A stretch of DNA of 64,000 nucleotides from Edaphovirga cremea (GCF_003332275.1 NZ_QOVA01000018.1:1-64000); one strand, 5' to 3'; shown: positions 10,447-19,031, counted from the first letter of the stretch. Made by a program: numbers and translations. The notes: generated by a model not told the origin, from the letters alone.

Positions 10447-10989
10447 ATGAACAAGACTCTGATTGCATTGGCAGCGGCGATGGCATTGGTCAGTGCGTCT
10501 GCAAATGCAGTTAATTTCACCGGTGAAGCGGGTGAGCATTACACCAATCTGGCAGTGGGTTTTGGTACCACCACTCCGGGTCTGGCGGTCAGCGCCAATT
10601 GGGCCCATAGCGATAACGACGGTGATATTGCGGGATTGGGACTGGGGCTGAATGTTCCGCTTGGTCCGATTCTGGCAACCGTGGGCGGCAAAGCGCTCTA
10701 TCTGAATCCGAGTGACGGCAGTGAAGGGTATGCACTGGCGGTAGGCGGCGGTTTGCAATTGCCATTGGGCAGCCATTTTACCGTATTTGGTGAAGGCTAT
10801 TATGCGCCTGACTCCCTCTCCAGTGGGGTCAATGACTATGTGGAAGCCAATGCGGGCTTGCGCTGGAACGTCATTCCTTTACTGACGGTCGATGCAGGTT
10901 ATCGTTATATCGAAATGGCTGGCAAAGATGGCGATAAAAACAATGTGCTGGCCGACGGCCCCTACATTGGTGCTGCACTGAATTTCTAA
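10447..10989 (+). CDS. yfaZ: YfaZ family outer-membrane beta-barrel protein
   Basis: 180 residues, the same length as E. coli YfaZ. A clear Sec signal peptide (MNKTLIALAAAMALVSASANA) ends at an Ala-x-Ala site. The mature part alternates hydrophobic and polar residues as in a small beta-barrel and ends with a terminal Phe (GAALNF), the usual outer-membrane sorting signal. The frame is open further upstream, but the ATG at 10447 is preceded by AAGGA and begins the signal peptide. Function is unknown; porin-like or lipid-related roles are guesses. It is followed by a bidirectional terminator. Confidence 0.85.
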   Translation: MNKTLIALAAAMALVSASANAVNFTGEAGEHYTNLAVGFGTTTPGLAVSANWAHSDNDGDIAGLGLGLNVPLGPILATVGGKALYLNPSDGSEGYALAVGGGLQLPLGSHFTVFGEGYYAPDSLSSGVNDYVEANAGLRWNVIPLLTVDAGYRYIEMAGKDGDKNNVLADGPYIGAALNF

Positions 10990-11004
10990 TTCACATGCGT
11001 TATA

Positions 11005-11037
11005 GACTGAGGCGCTGTTCAGAATCGCGCCTCAGTC
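11005..11037. terminator. Bidirectional terminator between yfaZ and tyrP
   Basis: GACTGAGGCGC and GCGCCTCAGTC form an 11-bp perfect stem with an 11-base loop in the 53-bp gap between the two convergent genes. No strong T-run follows on either side. Confidence 0.6.
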
Positions 11038-11042
11038 CCTGT

Positions 11043-12251
11043 TTATCCCACTTCTGGCAGTAAACCGCTGACAATACCCGCCTGAATCAGAATCACCGCA
11101 AGTCCACAGGTGAATACCGTTGCCAGCGCCAATGAACCGCCCCGAACGCGATATTGGCGTGGATGCTCTTTTCTTGTCTGCCAGACCAGCAATGCGGGCA
11201 GCAAGAGAGCAAGTATCGCCAACGCGATGGCGGCAAAGCCCAACGCCATCACAAACCCTTGCGGATAAAACAGCGCAAAAATTAACGGCGGGGCAAACGT
11301 CAGAACGCCGGTCTGCATCCGACCGCGCACGCTGTCCTGACGTTTAAACAGATCGGCCAGATAATCGAATAACCCCAGAGCAACGCCAAGGAAAGATGTC
11401 GCCAGCGCCAAATCCGCGAATAAATGTACGGCGAGTTCAACGCGCGGACTGGCAACGACATCACGCACGGCCAACAATAAGCCATTCAGACCAGACTGTT
11501 GCGCCAGAATACCAAAGAAGGTGGCGGAACTCAGGCTGCCCAGCGTCGCCAACTGCCAGAAAATATAGGCCACCAGCGGAATTGCACTGCCAATGATAAA
11601 TACCCAGCGCAGCTTGCGAATGTCGCCACCCATATATTTAACGATGCTGGGTACGCTGCCGTGAAAACCAAATGAGGTGAAAATCACCGGGATGGCCGAC
11701 AGCGCGAGTCCCTGCTCAAGAGGCAACGTAATCAGATTGGTTTTATCTATGTGCGGCATCATGACGAAAAGCATAATCAGCAACATTAAAATCTTGGCGC
11801 TGAAGAGAATACGGTTAAAGAGATCAACGGTGTGCGTGCCAATGCACACGACACTGCCCGCAACCAGCGTGAAGAGTAAAACGCCGAGCGTAAGAGGGAA
11901 GGGTTTGCCGGTCCATTGGCTAAGGCTGGCAGTCAGTAATTCGCCAGCACCGCTGATGTAGGCGGCGGTCAGCGCATACATCAAAAACATCATGCTAAAA
12001 CCGGTGATCCATTGACCCTGGGTGCCAAGATAACGCTTTGCCAGCGTACTTAAACCCGTATCTGCGGGTTGATGCTGATACACCTCAACGAGCAGCAATG
12101 CGGTGTAGCACATCAATAGCCAAAGCCCACAAAGTAAGAGCAACGTTACACCAAAACCGACGCCCGCTGCTGCCAGCGGCATCGCCAGCATTCCTGCGCC
12201 AATTGTGGTTCCGGCCACAATGAAAACACTGCCAAAAGTACGATTTTTCAC
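11043..12251 (-). CDS. tyrP: Tyrosine-specific transporter TyrP (HAAAP family)
   Basis: Inner-membrane proton-driven tyrosine importer, 402 residues (E. coli 403) with about 11 hydrophobic spans. The N-terminus [19 protein letters not shown] and blocks [52 protein letters not shown] and [19 protein letters not shown] agree with TyrP rather than Mtr or TnaB. The GTG at 12251 is chosen as the start: GAGGGAAAG lies directly upstream and it aligns with the E. coli start. The 25 codons above it in the open frame have no counterpart. Two TyrR-box-like sites lie 70-110 bp upstream, as expected for tyrP regulation. Confidence 0.93.
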   Translation of the reverse strand: MKNRTFGSVFIVAGTTIGAGMLAMPLAAAGVGFGVTLLLLCGLWLLMCYTALLLVEVYQHQPADTGLSTLAKRYLGTQGQWITGFSMMFLMYALTAAYISGAGELLTASLSQWTGKPFPLTLGVLLFTLVAGSVVCIGTHTVDLFNRILFSAKILMLLIMLFVMMPHIDKTNLITLPLEQGLALSAIPVIFTSFGFHGSVPSIVKYMGGDIRKLRWVFIIGSAIPLVAYIFWQLATLGSLSSATFFGILAQQSGLNGLLLAVRDVVASPRVELAVHLFADLALATSFLGVALGLFDYLADLFKRQDSVRGRMQTGVLTFAPPLIFALFYPQGFVMALGFAAIALAILALLLPALLVWQTRKEHPRQYRVRGGSLALATVFTCGLAVILIQAGIVSGLLPEVG

Positions 12252-12320
12252 CTTTCCCTCTGCATATGAAAAACTATTCAGGATTTTGACTGGCAGCAGG
12301 GTAGAGGATCGCTGTGGGCT

Positions 12321-12338
12321 CGTCAAACTGACGTTACA
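12321..12338 (-). promoter_or_regulatory. Weak TyrR box upstream of tyrP
   Basis: Read on the minus strand it is TGTAAC-N6-TTGACG, which matches 9 of the 12 defined bases of the TyrR consensus TGTAAA-N6-TTTACA. It lies 5 bp from the better box at 12344-12361, a tandem strong/weak arrangement as known for E. coli tyrP. Confidence 0.5.
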
Positions 12339-12343
12339 ACGCC

Positions 12344-12361
12344 TGTAATCTTTACTTTACG
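12344..12361 (-). promoter_or_regulatory. TyrR box upstream of tyrP
   Basis: TGTAAT-N6-TTTACG matches 10 of the 12 defined bases of the palindromic TyrR box. It lies about 95 bp upstream of the chosen tyrP start. TyrR with tyrosine or phenylalanine is known to repress or activate tyrP in E. coli. Confidence 0.65.
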
Positions 12362-12489
12362 CTTAACCCGCGGTCAGGATCGCAAAACGGTGATATTTAT
12401 ACTGAAACAGCATGTCGTGACGTTTAAAAGATTGTATTTGGCTTGAGGGATTTCTAAAGTGTCAGAAGACAAACGAGTTGGAGAGAAAA

Positions 12490-13683
12490 ATGCTTAGGGT
12501 GGAAATGCTCAGTACCGGGGATGAAGTTTTGCATGGTCAGATTACAGATACCAATTCCGCCTGGTTAGCCAATTACCTTTTCGAGCAGGGTCTGCCGATG
12601 AGCAGCCGCGAGACCGTAGGGGATGATCTTGCTGCATTGATCGACGTTCTTACCGAGCGCAGCCATATTGCTGATGTCTTGATCGTGAACGGTGGATTGG
12701 GTCCAACCAGTGACGACCTGAGTGCATTGGCTGCGGCCAGGGCATGTGGTGTTGAGCTGGTTGAAAATCCTGAGTGGATTGCCCGCATGGAGGCATTTTT
12801 CGCTGAACGTAAACGCGTTATGTCGCCGACCAACCGCAAGCAGGCACATATCCCGGCCAATGCTGAAATGTTGGATAACCCGGTGGGCACGGCCTGCGGT
12901 TTCACGTTTAAATTGAACCGCTGCCAGATGTTTTTTACGCCGGGGGTTCCGTCCGAATTTAAAGTGATGGTTGAGCAGCAGATCGTGCCGCGTTTGCGCA
13001 GGCAATTCCCTGCGGTGGAAGCGCCGTTATGTTTGCGTTTAACCACATTTGGCCGTTCTGAGAGTGACTTGGCCAATGAGTTGGATGCTTTGCCTTTACC
13101 TGCTGGCGTCGTGATGGGGTACCGTTCTTCATCGCCGATTATTGAGCTTAAGCTGACCGGCCCCGCCACACAGCGTGCGGCGATGGAGCAGGCGTGGGAG
13201 CGGGTAAGGGAAGTCGCTGGTGAGAGCACCATTTTTGAAGGCGTAGGTGGATTACCGGCTCGTTTGGCCGAGCGTTTGCTAAGCCAGAATTTGCGTCTGG
13301 CGATCAGTGAGCGTTTCACTGCGGGATTGCTCTACTGGCAATTGCAAGCCGCGTCGGTTCCGCTGGCGGGTGGGGAGTTATTGCCTGATGAGTGTGAGGA
13401 TAATCTGGAGAGCCTGTTGGCGCGTTCACATATGTTGGCAGAGCGCACGGGCACCCAGCTTGCTCTGGCGATAGGTCCGCAATGCGGCGAGCTGTTGAGT
13501 CTGGTTCTGCACACGCCAGCCGGTACGTTCGGGCAGACGATCCGTTACACGGCAAAACGCCACGGTGACCGCTTGCGGCAGGAAACTATCGCGATGGTGG
13601 CGATGGATATGTTAAGGCGGTATTTGAACGGCTGGCCGCCGGTTGGGGAGTATCCGTGGTTGGAGCGGGTTGAGACTATATAA
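12490..13683 (+). CDS. yfaY: CinA-like protein YfaY
   Basis: 397 residues, close to E. coli YfaY (400). The N-terminal half is a MoaB/MogA-like (COG1058, CinA N-terminal) domain: AEMLSTGDEVLHGQ-type opening (VEMLSTGDEVLHGQ), VNGGLGPTSDDLSALAAA, NPVGTACGF and FFTPGVPSEFKVM. The C-terminal half resembles the CinA amidohydrolase domain but is degenerate, as in E. coli YfaY. The family includes nicotinamide-nucleotide amidohydrolases; activity of this paralogue is unproven. The ATG at 12490 follows GGAGAG. An upstream TTG at 12478 in the same frame is less likely. It sits near yfaZ, as in E. coli. Confidence 0.88.
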   Translation: MLRVEMLSTGDEVLHGQITDTNSAWLANYLFEQGLPMSSRETVGDDLAALIDVLTERSHIADVLIVNGGLGPTSDDLSALAAARACGVELVENPEWIARMEAFFAERKRVMSPTNRKQAHIPANAEMLDNPVGTACGFTFKLNRCQMFFTPGVPSEFKVMVEQQIVPRLRRQFPAVEAPLCLRLTTFGRSESDLANELDALPLPAGVVMGYRSSSPIIELKLTGPATQRAAMEQAWERVREVAGESTIFEGVGGLPARLAERLLSQNLRLAISERFTAGLLYWQLQAASVPLAGGELLPDECEDNLESLLARSHMLAERTGTQLALAIGPQCGELLSLVLHTPAGTFGQTIRYTAKRHGDRLRQETIAMVAMDMLRRYLNGWPPVGEYPWLERVETI

Positions 13684-13692
13684 GTTTTTTTT

Positions 13693-13715
13693 TGCGCGGC
13701 GGCGCAGGCGCTTTT
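13693..13715 (+). terminator. Possible terminator after yfaY
   Basis: TGCGC and GCGCA form a short GC-rich stem with a GGCG loop, followed by GGCGCTTTTT. A nine-base T-run also precedes the stem. Confidence 0.45.
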
Positions 13716-13813
13716 TGGTGGTTGAGGGGGCAACGTGTCCCTTTTACACTCTAGAGTGGTCACTATTAGATGTTTTTGACGTTTAGGGTGGAATTCAGAT
13801 TCAATATCAAAAA

Positions 13814-14083
13814 ATAGCTTTGTTGGTTGATTGCTTTGGCTTGGGTTTTCTTTCTTTCAATGTGAAGATCGGCAATCAAGTAGGGGGCGAAAGCGCGCCC
13901 CCTGCACCCGCGCTTTCCGCAGCATAAATTGCCCACTGCGTGGGTACCTTCGGTTGTCATTCCGGCGGACGGGCCGGCTTTAGGCTACAGTCCCTGTAGC
14001 CGGACGCCTTTCGCCGCCGTCCTGGCGGCTCATCCCTGCCTCCATTCCGCCCTCAGCAATTCATGATGCTCGGGGGAAGGTCA
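13814..14083 (-). repeat. Hairpin-forming intergenic repeat, copy 1 (inverted)
   Basis: On the minus strand this reads through GACCTTC, a CATGA...GCTGAG block, AGGCGTCCGGCTACAGGGAC, AAAGCC(G/C)... CGTCCGCCGG, then TGCTGCGGAAAGCGCGGGTG and a long hairpin. It ends in a purine-rich tail containing GAAAGAAAGAAAACCC. Bases 13814-13985 match the 14501-14670 copy at roughly 85 % or better by eye. Bases 13950-14083 match the 14189-14313 copy more weakly. Two stems are visible: CCCAC/GTGGG at 13932-13944 and a near-complete 10-bp stem at 13880-13905. The 64-codon open frame inside it looks incidental. Confidence 0.8.
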
Positions 14084-14090
14084 AAAACAA

Positions 14091-14117
14091 AGACAAAAGA
14101 CAAAAGACAAAAGACAT
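14091..14117 (+). repeat. Heptanucleotide tandem repeat
   Basis: The unit AGACAAA occurs three times in succession and is followed by a partial fourth (AGACAT). It lies in the 105-bp AT-rich spacer between two oppositely oriented copies of the intergenic repeat. Confidence 0.8.
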
Positions 14118-14188
14118 AATCAAAAGAGAAAATGAAAACATCAAGATTTTCTCAATTCATTATCATTTTTTTATCTGTTGTTGTTTCC

Positions 14189-14430
14189 GTTGACCTTCAC
14201 AGAGCGTCATGACTCGCTGAGCGAAGAACGCAGGCAGGGGCGAAGCGCCATGGATGGCGCGGAGAGGCGTCCGCCGCCAGGGACTGGTGGCTAAAGCCGA
14301 CCCGTCCGCCGGAGAGATGAGCGAAGGTATCGGCGCAGCCGACGAGAAGTGTAGCGGAAAAGCCCGGGTTCAAAGGGTCGCGGCGACTGGCGACCCTTTG
14401 TCGGTTGAGGCTTCGAGGCTCAAGTAGAAA
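14189..14430 (+). repeat. Hairpin-forming intergenic repeat, copy 2 (diverged)
   Basis: It shares with copy 1 the order GACCTTC, TCATGA...GCTGAG, GCAGG, GGCGTCC, AGGGACTG, CTAAAGCCGACCCGTCCGCC and then a GCGGAAAAGC core. Where the other copies have a GC-rich hairpin it has a perfect 11-bp stem of different sequence at 14371-14400 (CAAAGGGTCGC with its complement). It runs opposite to copy 1 across a 105-bp spacer. Confidence 0.7.
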
Positions 14431-14500
14431 AATACATTTATATCAACCGAAACCTGCTCCAAGCCTGCTTTTAAACAATAGTTCACGCATGACCCAAACT

Positions 14501-14670
14501 AAAGCCGACCCGTCCGCCGGAATGACAACCGAGGGCACCCGCAACGCGGGCAATAAGTGCTGCGGAAAGCGCGGGTGCAGGGGACACGCTTTTGTCCCCT
14601 GCTTGATTGCCGATCTTCACACTGAAAGAAAGAAAACCCAAGCCAAAGCAATCAACCAACAAATCTATCT
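14501..14670 (+). repeat. Hairpin-forming intergenic repeat, copy 3 (5'-truncated)
   Basis: It begins at AAAGCCGACCCGTCCGCCGG and continues collinear with the reverse complement of copy 1 to the tail CAAAGCAATCAACCAACAAA. It holds a perfect 10-bp stem at 14577-14602 (GCAGGGGACA with TGTCCCCTGC) and a 5-bp stem CCCGC/GCGGG at 14538-14550. An 113-codon open frame covers it, but the changes between copies are mostly non-synonymous, so coding is doubtful. Confidence 0.8.
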
Positions 14671-14752
14671 TTTGAAAGTCAGAAATATCAATCTAATATC
14701 AACTAAAACCTGTTCTGAACCAAGCAACCGCCAGCCTGTGGCTTAACGCGAC

Positions 14753-15037
14753 CTAAGAAGGCGCCTGGCTCACGCCCATGAGCCCAATCTCAATATCCCC
14801 ATCCGGACTACAACAGCATGGCAAAATCTCCCCATCCTGAATAAACGCCAACGGCTTCTGATGATAAACCACGCTGCCCTTCAGCAGTCGCATGCGGCAA
14901 GAACCGCAGTAACCCTCGCGGCACTGGTATTCAACAACAACATTATGGCTTTCCAGGACATCGAGCACGGAACGGGGGGATTCATTGCAGGAGAGCTGCG
15001 TACCGCACGTACGCAGCGTAATAATTGGGTAATCCAT
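14753..15037 (-). CDS. yfaE: 2Fe-2S ferredoxin-like protein YfaE
   Basis: A 94-residue plant-type [2Fe-2S] ferredoxin fold. Cluster ligands are Cys39, Cys44 and Cys47 in QCREGYCGSC, plus one of Cys74-76 in ILPCCC. In E. coli YfaE reduces and maintains the diferric-tyrosyl cofactor of NrdB. E. coli YfaE is 84 residues; this one has about ten extra residues at the C-terminus (LMGVSQAPS). It starts 2 bp after the nrdB stop and is the last gene of nrdA-nrdB-yfaE. I see no obvious terminator in the first bases after it, and the intergenic repeats begin about 80 bp on. Confidence 0.92.
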   Translation of the reverse strand: MDYPIITLRTCGTQLSCNESPRSVLDVLESHNVVVEYQCREGYCGSCRMRLLKGSVVYHQKPLAFIQDGEILPCCCSPDGDIEIGLMGVSQAPS

Positions 15038-15039
15038 AA

Positions 15040-16170
15040 TTACAGCTGGAAATCGCTCAGGTCATCAGCATTGACTTCAGAGTCAATCTGACCAACCAGA
15101 TAAGAGCTGACTTCCACTTCCTGTGGCGCGACCTGAACATTGTCAGACACCAGCCAGGCGTTGATCCATGGAATCGGGTTGGAACGGGTTTTGAATGGCA
15201 GATCCAGCCCTACAGCCTGCATACGGATGTTGGTAATATATTCCACATACTGGCAGAGAATATCGCGGTTCAAACCAATCATTGAACCATCGCGGAACAG
15301 ATAATCCGCCCACTCCTTCTCTTGCTGCGCAGCCAGCACAAAAAGATCGTAACTCTGCTGCTGGCACTCTTTGGCAATGTCAGCCATCTCAGGATCGTCT
15401 GCGCCGGAACGCATCAGATTAATGATGTGCTGGGTACCGGTCAGATGCAGTGCCTCATCGCGCGCAATCAGTTTGATAATCTTGGCGTTGCCTTCCATCA
15501 GTTCGCGCTCGGCGAACGCAAAAGAACAGGCAAAACTGACGTAAAAACGGATGGCTTCCAGCGCGTTGACACTCATCAGGCACAGATAGAGCTGCTTCTT
15601 CAATTCACGCAGGCTCACCGTCACGGTTTGACCATTTACCTGATGCTGACCTTCACCGAGCAGATGGTAATAGCCGGTCATGGCAATCAGATCGTCGTAG
15701 TAGCCCGAAATATCTTTCGCACGTTTCAGGATCTCTTCATTGGTCACGATATCATCAAACACCAACGCCGGATCGTTCACGATATTACGGATAATATGCG
15801 TGTAAGAGCGTGAGTGGATGGTCTCGGAAAATGACCAGGTTTCGATCCAGGTTTCCAGCTCTGGAATGGAGATCAACGGCAGCAGCGCCACGTTCGGGCT
15901 GCGGCCCTGAATGGAGTCCAGCAGTGTCTGATACTTCAGGTTGCTGAGGAAAATGTGTTTCTCGTGTTCCGGCAGCGCTTGGAAATCGATACGATCGCGG
16001 GAAACGTCAACTTCTTCTGGTCGCCAGAAAAACGATAGCTGCTTTTCGATCAGCTTCTCGAAAATTTCGTGTTTTTGCTGGTCGAACCGGGCAACGTTAA
16101 CGCATTGACCGAAAAACATCGGTTCGAGCAGTTGGTCGTTTTTGTTCTGAGAAAATGTAGTGTAAGCCAT
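15040..16170 (-). CDS. nrdB: Ribonucleoside-diphosphate reductase class Ia, beta subunit NrdB
   Basis: Houses the diferric centre and stable tyrosyl radical of class Ia reductase; it pairs with NrdA in an alpha2-beta2 complex. 376 residues, exactly the E. coli length. Iron ligands Asp85, Glu116 and His119 (counting Met) are in LLDSIQ and [10 protein letters not shown], and the radical Tyr123 is in that last motif. The second Glu/Glu/His set is in the [19 protein letters not shown] region. The C-terminal tail ending DDLSDFQL is the NrdA-docking peptide. It lies 88 bp downstream of nrdA. Confidence 0.97.
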   Translation of the reverse strand: MAYTTFSQNKNDQLLEPMFFGQCVNVARFDQQKHEIFEKLIEKQLSFFWRPEEVDVSRDRIDFQALPEHEKHIFLSNLKYQTLLDSIQGRSPNVALLPLISIPELETWIETWSFSETIHSRSYTHIIRNIVNDPALVFDDIVTNEEILKRAKDISGYYDDLIAMTGYYHLLGEGQHQVNGQTVTVSLRELKKQLYLCLMSVNALEAIRFYVSFACSFAFAERELMEGNAKIIKLIARDEALHLTGTQHIINLMRSGADDPEMADIAKECQQQSYDLFVLAAQQEKEWADYLFRDGSMIGLNRDILCQYVEYITNIRMQAVGLDLPFKTRSNPIPWINAWLVSDNVQVAPQEVEVSSYLVGQIDSEVNADDLSDFQL

Positions 16171-16258
16171 TTACATACCCTGCAGGAGCGGCCAGACAGC
16201 CGCCCCAGATAAAAAGTGAGATCCATGGTGCCAGACTATTTCAACTGGCACCGGCGGA

Positions 16259-18544
16259 TTAGATCTTACAGGCACCGCCTTCACAATCATCGTCAACCGA
16301 TTCGGCAATCATATCTTCTTGTACATCATCGGCACCGTCACGGGTGTTTTGATAGTACAACGTCTTCACGCCGAATTTGTAGGCAGTCAGCAGATCTTTG
16401 AGCAATTGCTTCATCGGGACTTTCCCTGCCGGGAAGCGCGACGGATCGTAGTTGGTGTTGGACGAAATCGCCTGATCGATAAACTTCTGCATTATGCCGA
16501 CCAGATACAGGTAACCGTCATTGTTCGGCATATCCCACAGCAGTTCATAGGCACCTTTCAGGCGCTCATATTCCGGCACTACCTGACGCAAAATGCCGTC
16601 TTTCGAGGCTTTCACGCTGATGTAGCCGCGTGGCGGTTCGATGCCGTTGGTAGCATTGGAAATCTGCGAGGACGTTTCAGACGGCATCAGCGCAGACAGC
16701 GTTGAGTTACGCAGCCCTGATGTCTTGATCTCCTGACGCAGCGCTTCCCAGTCGTAATGCAGCGGTTCATTGCAGATCGCGTCCAGGTCTTTCTTGTAGG
16801 TATCGATCGGCAAAATACCCTGGGCATAGGTGGTTTCGTTGAACCACGGGCATGCGCCTTGCTCTTTCGCCAGTTCGTTGGAGGCTTTCAACAGATAGTA
16901 CTGAATCGCCTCAAACGTTCTGTGCGTAAGATTGTTGGCGCTGCCATCGGAATAACGCACGCCGTTTTTCGCCAGATAGTAGGCGTAGTTGATGACACCG
17001 ATACCGAGCGTGCGACGACCCATTGCGCCGCGTTGTGCCGCCGGGATTGGGTAGTCCTGATAATCGAGCAGTGCATCGAGCGCACGCACGGCAAGCGTAG
17101 CCAGCTCTTCCAAATCATCCAGGCTATCGATGGCACCCAGGTTGAAGGCGGACAGCGTACACAGCGCAATTTCGCCATTCTCGTCGTTCACATCCAGCAG
17201 TGGTTTGGTCGGCAGTGCGATTTCCAGACACAGGTTGGACTGACGAACCGGCGCAATGGCAGGATCGAACGGACTGTGCGTATTGCAGTGGTCAACGTTC
17301 TGAATGTAGATACGGCCAGTGGACGCACGTTCCTGCATCATCAACGAGAACAGCTCAACCGCTTTCACGCGCTGCTGGCGGATGCTGCTGTCTTTTTCAT
17401 ACTGGGTATACAGGCGTTCAAACTCTTCCTGATCGGCGAAGAACGCATCATACAATCCAGGCACGTCAGACGGGCTGAACAGCGTGATGTCTTCGTTTTT
17501 CACCAGACGCTGATACATCAATTTGTTGAGCTGCACCCCGTAATCCATATGGCGCACGCGGTTGCCTTCAACACCACGGTTGTTCTTCAGGACCAACAGG
17601 CTTTCAACTTCCAGATGCCACATCGGATAGAACAGCGTTGCAGCACCGCCACGCACACCGCCCTGGGAGCAGGATTTCACTGCGGTCTGGAAGTGTTTGT
17701 AGAACGGGATACAACCAGTGTGGAAAGCTTCGCCGCCACGGATTGGGCTACCCAGCGCGCGGATGCGCCCGGCGTTGATACCGATACCCGCACGTTGTGA
17801 AACATATTTCACAATGGCGCTGGACGTCGCGTTGATGGAGTCCAGACTGTCGCCGCACTCGATCAGCACGCAGGAGCTGAACTGACGCGTCGGTGTACGA
17901 ACGCCTGACATGATCGGCGTTGGCAGTGAAATCTTGAAGGTCGATACCGCATCATAAAAGCGCTTGATGTAATCAAGGCGCGTATCACGCGGGTAGGCAG
18001 AAAACAGGCACGCGGCAACCAGCATATAAAGGAACTGTGCGCTTTCGTAAATCTCACCGGTGACCCGATTCTGCACCAGATATTTGCCTTCCAACTGCTT
18101 GACTGCGGCGTAGGAAAAATTCATGTCACGGCTATGATCGATAAAAGTGTCCATCTGCTCGAACTCTTCGGACGTGTAGTCTTCCAGCAGATGTTTATCG
18201 TATTTGCCCATTGCAACCATACGGCTGACATGCGCCAACAGGGCTGGCGGTTCGAACTGGCTGTAGGCTTTTTTACGCAGATGGAAAATGGCCAGACGCG
18301 CAGCGAGATACTGATAGTCCGGCGCGTCGCGGGAGATCAAATCCGCCGCGGCTTTGATAATGGTTTCATGGATATCGGCAGTCTTGATGCCATCATAAAA
18401 CTGAATATGGGAACGTAATTCTACTTGGGAAACTGAGACGTTATGTAACCCTTCTGCGGCCCAGTCGATAACCCGGTGGATTTTATCAAGATTGATACGC
18501 TCTTTGCGGCCATCACGTTTAGTAACAAGCAGACTTTGGTTCAT
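16259..18544 (-). CDS. nrdA: Ribonucleoside-diphosphate reductase class Ia, alpha subunit NrdA
   Basis: Catalytic subunit reducing NDPs to dNDPs. 761 residues as in E. coli. The N-terminal ATP cone opens MNQSLLVTKRDGRKERINLDK. Catalytic residues visible are Cys439 and Glu441 in NLCLEIALP, with Cys225 in SSCVLIECGD. Tyr730-Tyr731 lie in TLYYQNTRDGA, and the C-terminal shuttle pair Cys754 and Cys759 in DCEGGACKI. It heads nrdA-nrdB-yfaE. Upstream are a near-perfect NrdR box and a perfect DnaA box, matching known E. coli control of this operon. Confidence 0.97.
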   Translation of the reverse strand: MNQSLLVTKRDGRKERINLDKIHRVIDWAAEGLHNVSVSQVELRSHIQFYDGIKTADIHETIIKAAADLISRDAPDYQYLAARLAIFHLRKKAYSQFEPPALLAHVSRMVAMGKYDKHLLEDYTSEEFEQMDTFIDHSRDMNFSYAAVKQLEGKYLVQNRVTGEIYESAQFLYMLVAACLFSAYPRDTRLDYIKRFYDAVSTFKISLPTPIMSGVRTPTRQFSSCVLIECGDSLDSINATSSAIVKYVSQRAGIGINAGRIRALGSPIRGGEAFHTGCIPFYKHFQTAVKSCSQGGVRGGAATLFYPMWHLEVESLLVLKNNRGVEGNRVRHMDYGVQLNKLMYQRLVKNEDITLFSPSDVPGLYDAFFADQEEFERLYTQYEKDSSIRQQRVKAVELFSLMMQERASTGRIYIQNVDHCNTHSPFDPAIAPVRQSNLCLEIALPTKPLLDVNDENGEIALCTLSAFNLGAIDSLDDLEELATLAVRALDALLDYQDYPIPAAQRGAMGRRTLGIGVINYAYYLAKNGVRYSDGSANNLTHRTFEAIQYYLLKASNELAKEQGACPWFNETTYAQGILPIDTYKKDLDAICNEPLHYDWEALRQEIKTSGLRNSTLSALMPSETSSQISNATNGIEPPRGYISVKASKDGILRQVVPEYERLKGAYELLWDMPNNDGYLYLVGIMQKFIDQAISSNTNYDPSRFPAGKVPMKQLLKDLLTAYKFGVKTLYYQNTRDGADDVQEDMIAESVDDDCEGGACKI

Positions 18545-18610
18545 GGGACGTTTTACCTTAAAGGTTTAGAAACCGATCAACACCAGGCTGCGTCCGATGA
18601 GCTGGAGCGT

Positions 18611-18626
18611 CAACGAATTATAGTGC
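18611..18626. promoter_or_regulatory. Possible weak second NrdR box
   Basis: A degenerate match (about 9 of 16) to the NrdR consensus, beginning exactly 32 bp from the strong box. That is close to the three-helical-turn spacing typical of paired NrdR boxes. It is supported mainly by spacing. Confidence 0.3.
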
Positions 18627-18642
18627 GTTGGTCAGGATCTAA

Positions 18643-18658
18643 ACACAATATATTGTGG
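18643..18658. promoter_or_regulatory. NrdR box upstream of nrdA
   Basis: ACACAATATATTGTGG matches the palindromic consensus ACACWATATMTTGTGT at 15 of 16 positions. It lies about 100 bp ahead of the nrdA start, where NrdR represses class Ia reductase genes in enterobacteria. Confidence 0.8.
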
Positions 18659-18728
18659 GTGTGTGATATTTCGATAACAAGATAGTGGCTTGAAGCGTCA
18701 TTTGCAAGTGAACAAAAAGGGGGTGATT

Positions 18729-18737
18729 TGTGGATAA
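18729..18737 (-). promoter_or_regulatory. DnaA box upstream of nrdA
   Basis: TGTGGATAA is the exact complement of the high-affinity DnaA box TTATCCACA, about 185 bp upstream of nrdA. DnaA boxes regulate nrdA in E. coli. The remaining sequence from 18738 to 18989 holds no gene that I can see, only a 13-base palindrome TACCAAATTGGTA at 18812-18824. Confidence 0.65.
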
Positions 18738-18989
18738 GTTGGGGGTGAAATCCTGGAGCAAGGGCGCAGCTCCCATCGTTGCTGGGGTGGCGGGCCTGTC
18801 AATAAGTTCTGTACCAAATTGGTATATTTTTTCAAAAGTTGATCAACTGCCGGTTTATTAAACGTTAGAAAAAAACGCTATATTGATTCAGTTAACTATT
18901 CTAAAAAGCACTTTTAGACGTTTGGCGCGGCCAACTGCCTATTTATTCAGGATAATTCGAAAATTGACTTTTTCACCGCGTGAAACTGA

Positions 18990-19011
18990 CTCCCCGAACC
19001 GGTTCGGGGAG
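18990..19011 (-). terminator. Perfect palindrome downstream of ubiG, probable terminator
   Basis: CTCCCCGAACC followed directly by its complement forms a 22-base palindrome 21 bp past the ubiG stop. It will fold with a tight turn. A second small stem, TTTCAC/GTGAAA, lies at 18971-18985. No clean T-run follows. Confidence 0.5.
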
Positions 19012-19031
19012 CTGAAATGCGTCCATAATGA

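Noticed and set aside
13766..14746. Two small open frames (64 and 113 codons) as real genes
   Set aside because: They lie inside hairpin-forming repeats, differ mainly by non-silent changes and lack good ribosome-binding sites.
16757..17800. 347-codon frame opposite nrdA, and frames opposite menB (5394-6287), agaS (60211-61392) and kbaZ (61953-62654)
   Set aside because: All lie within strongly supported genes on the other strand and show no protein-like features of their own.
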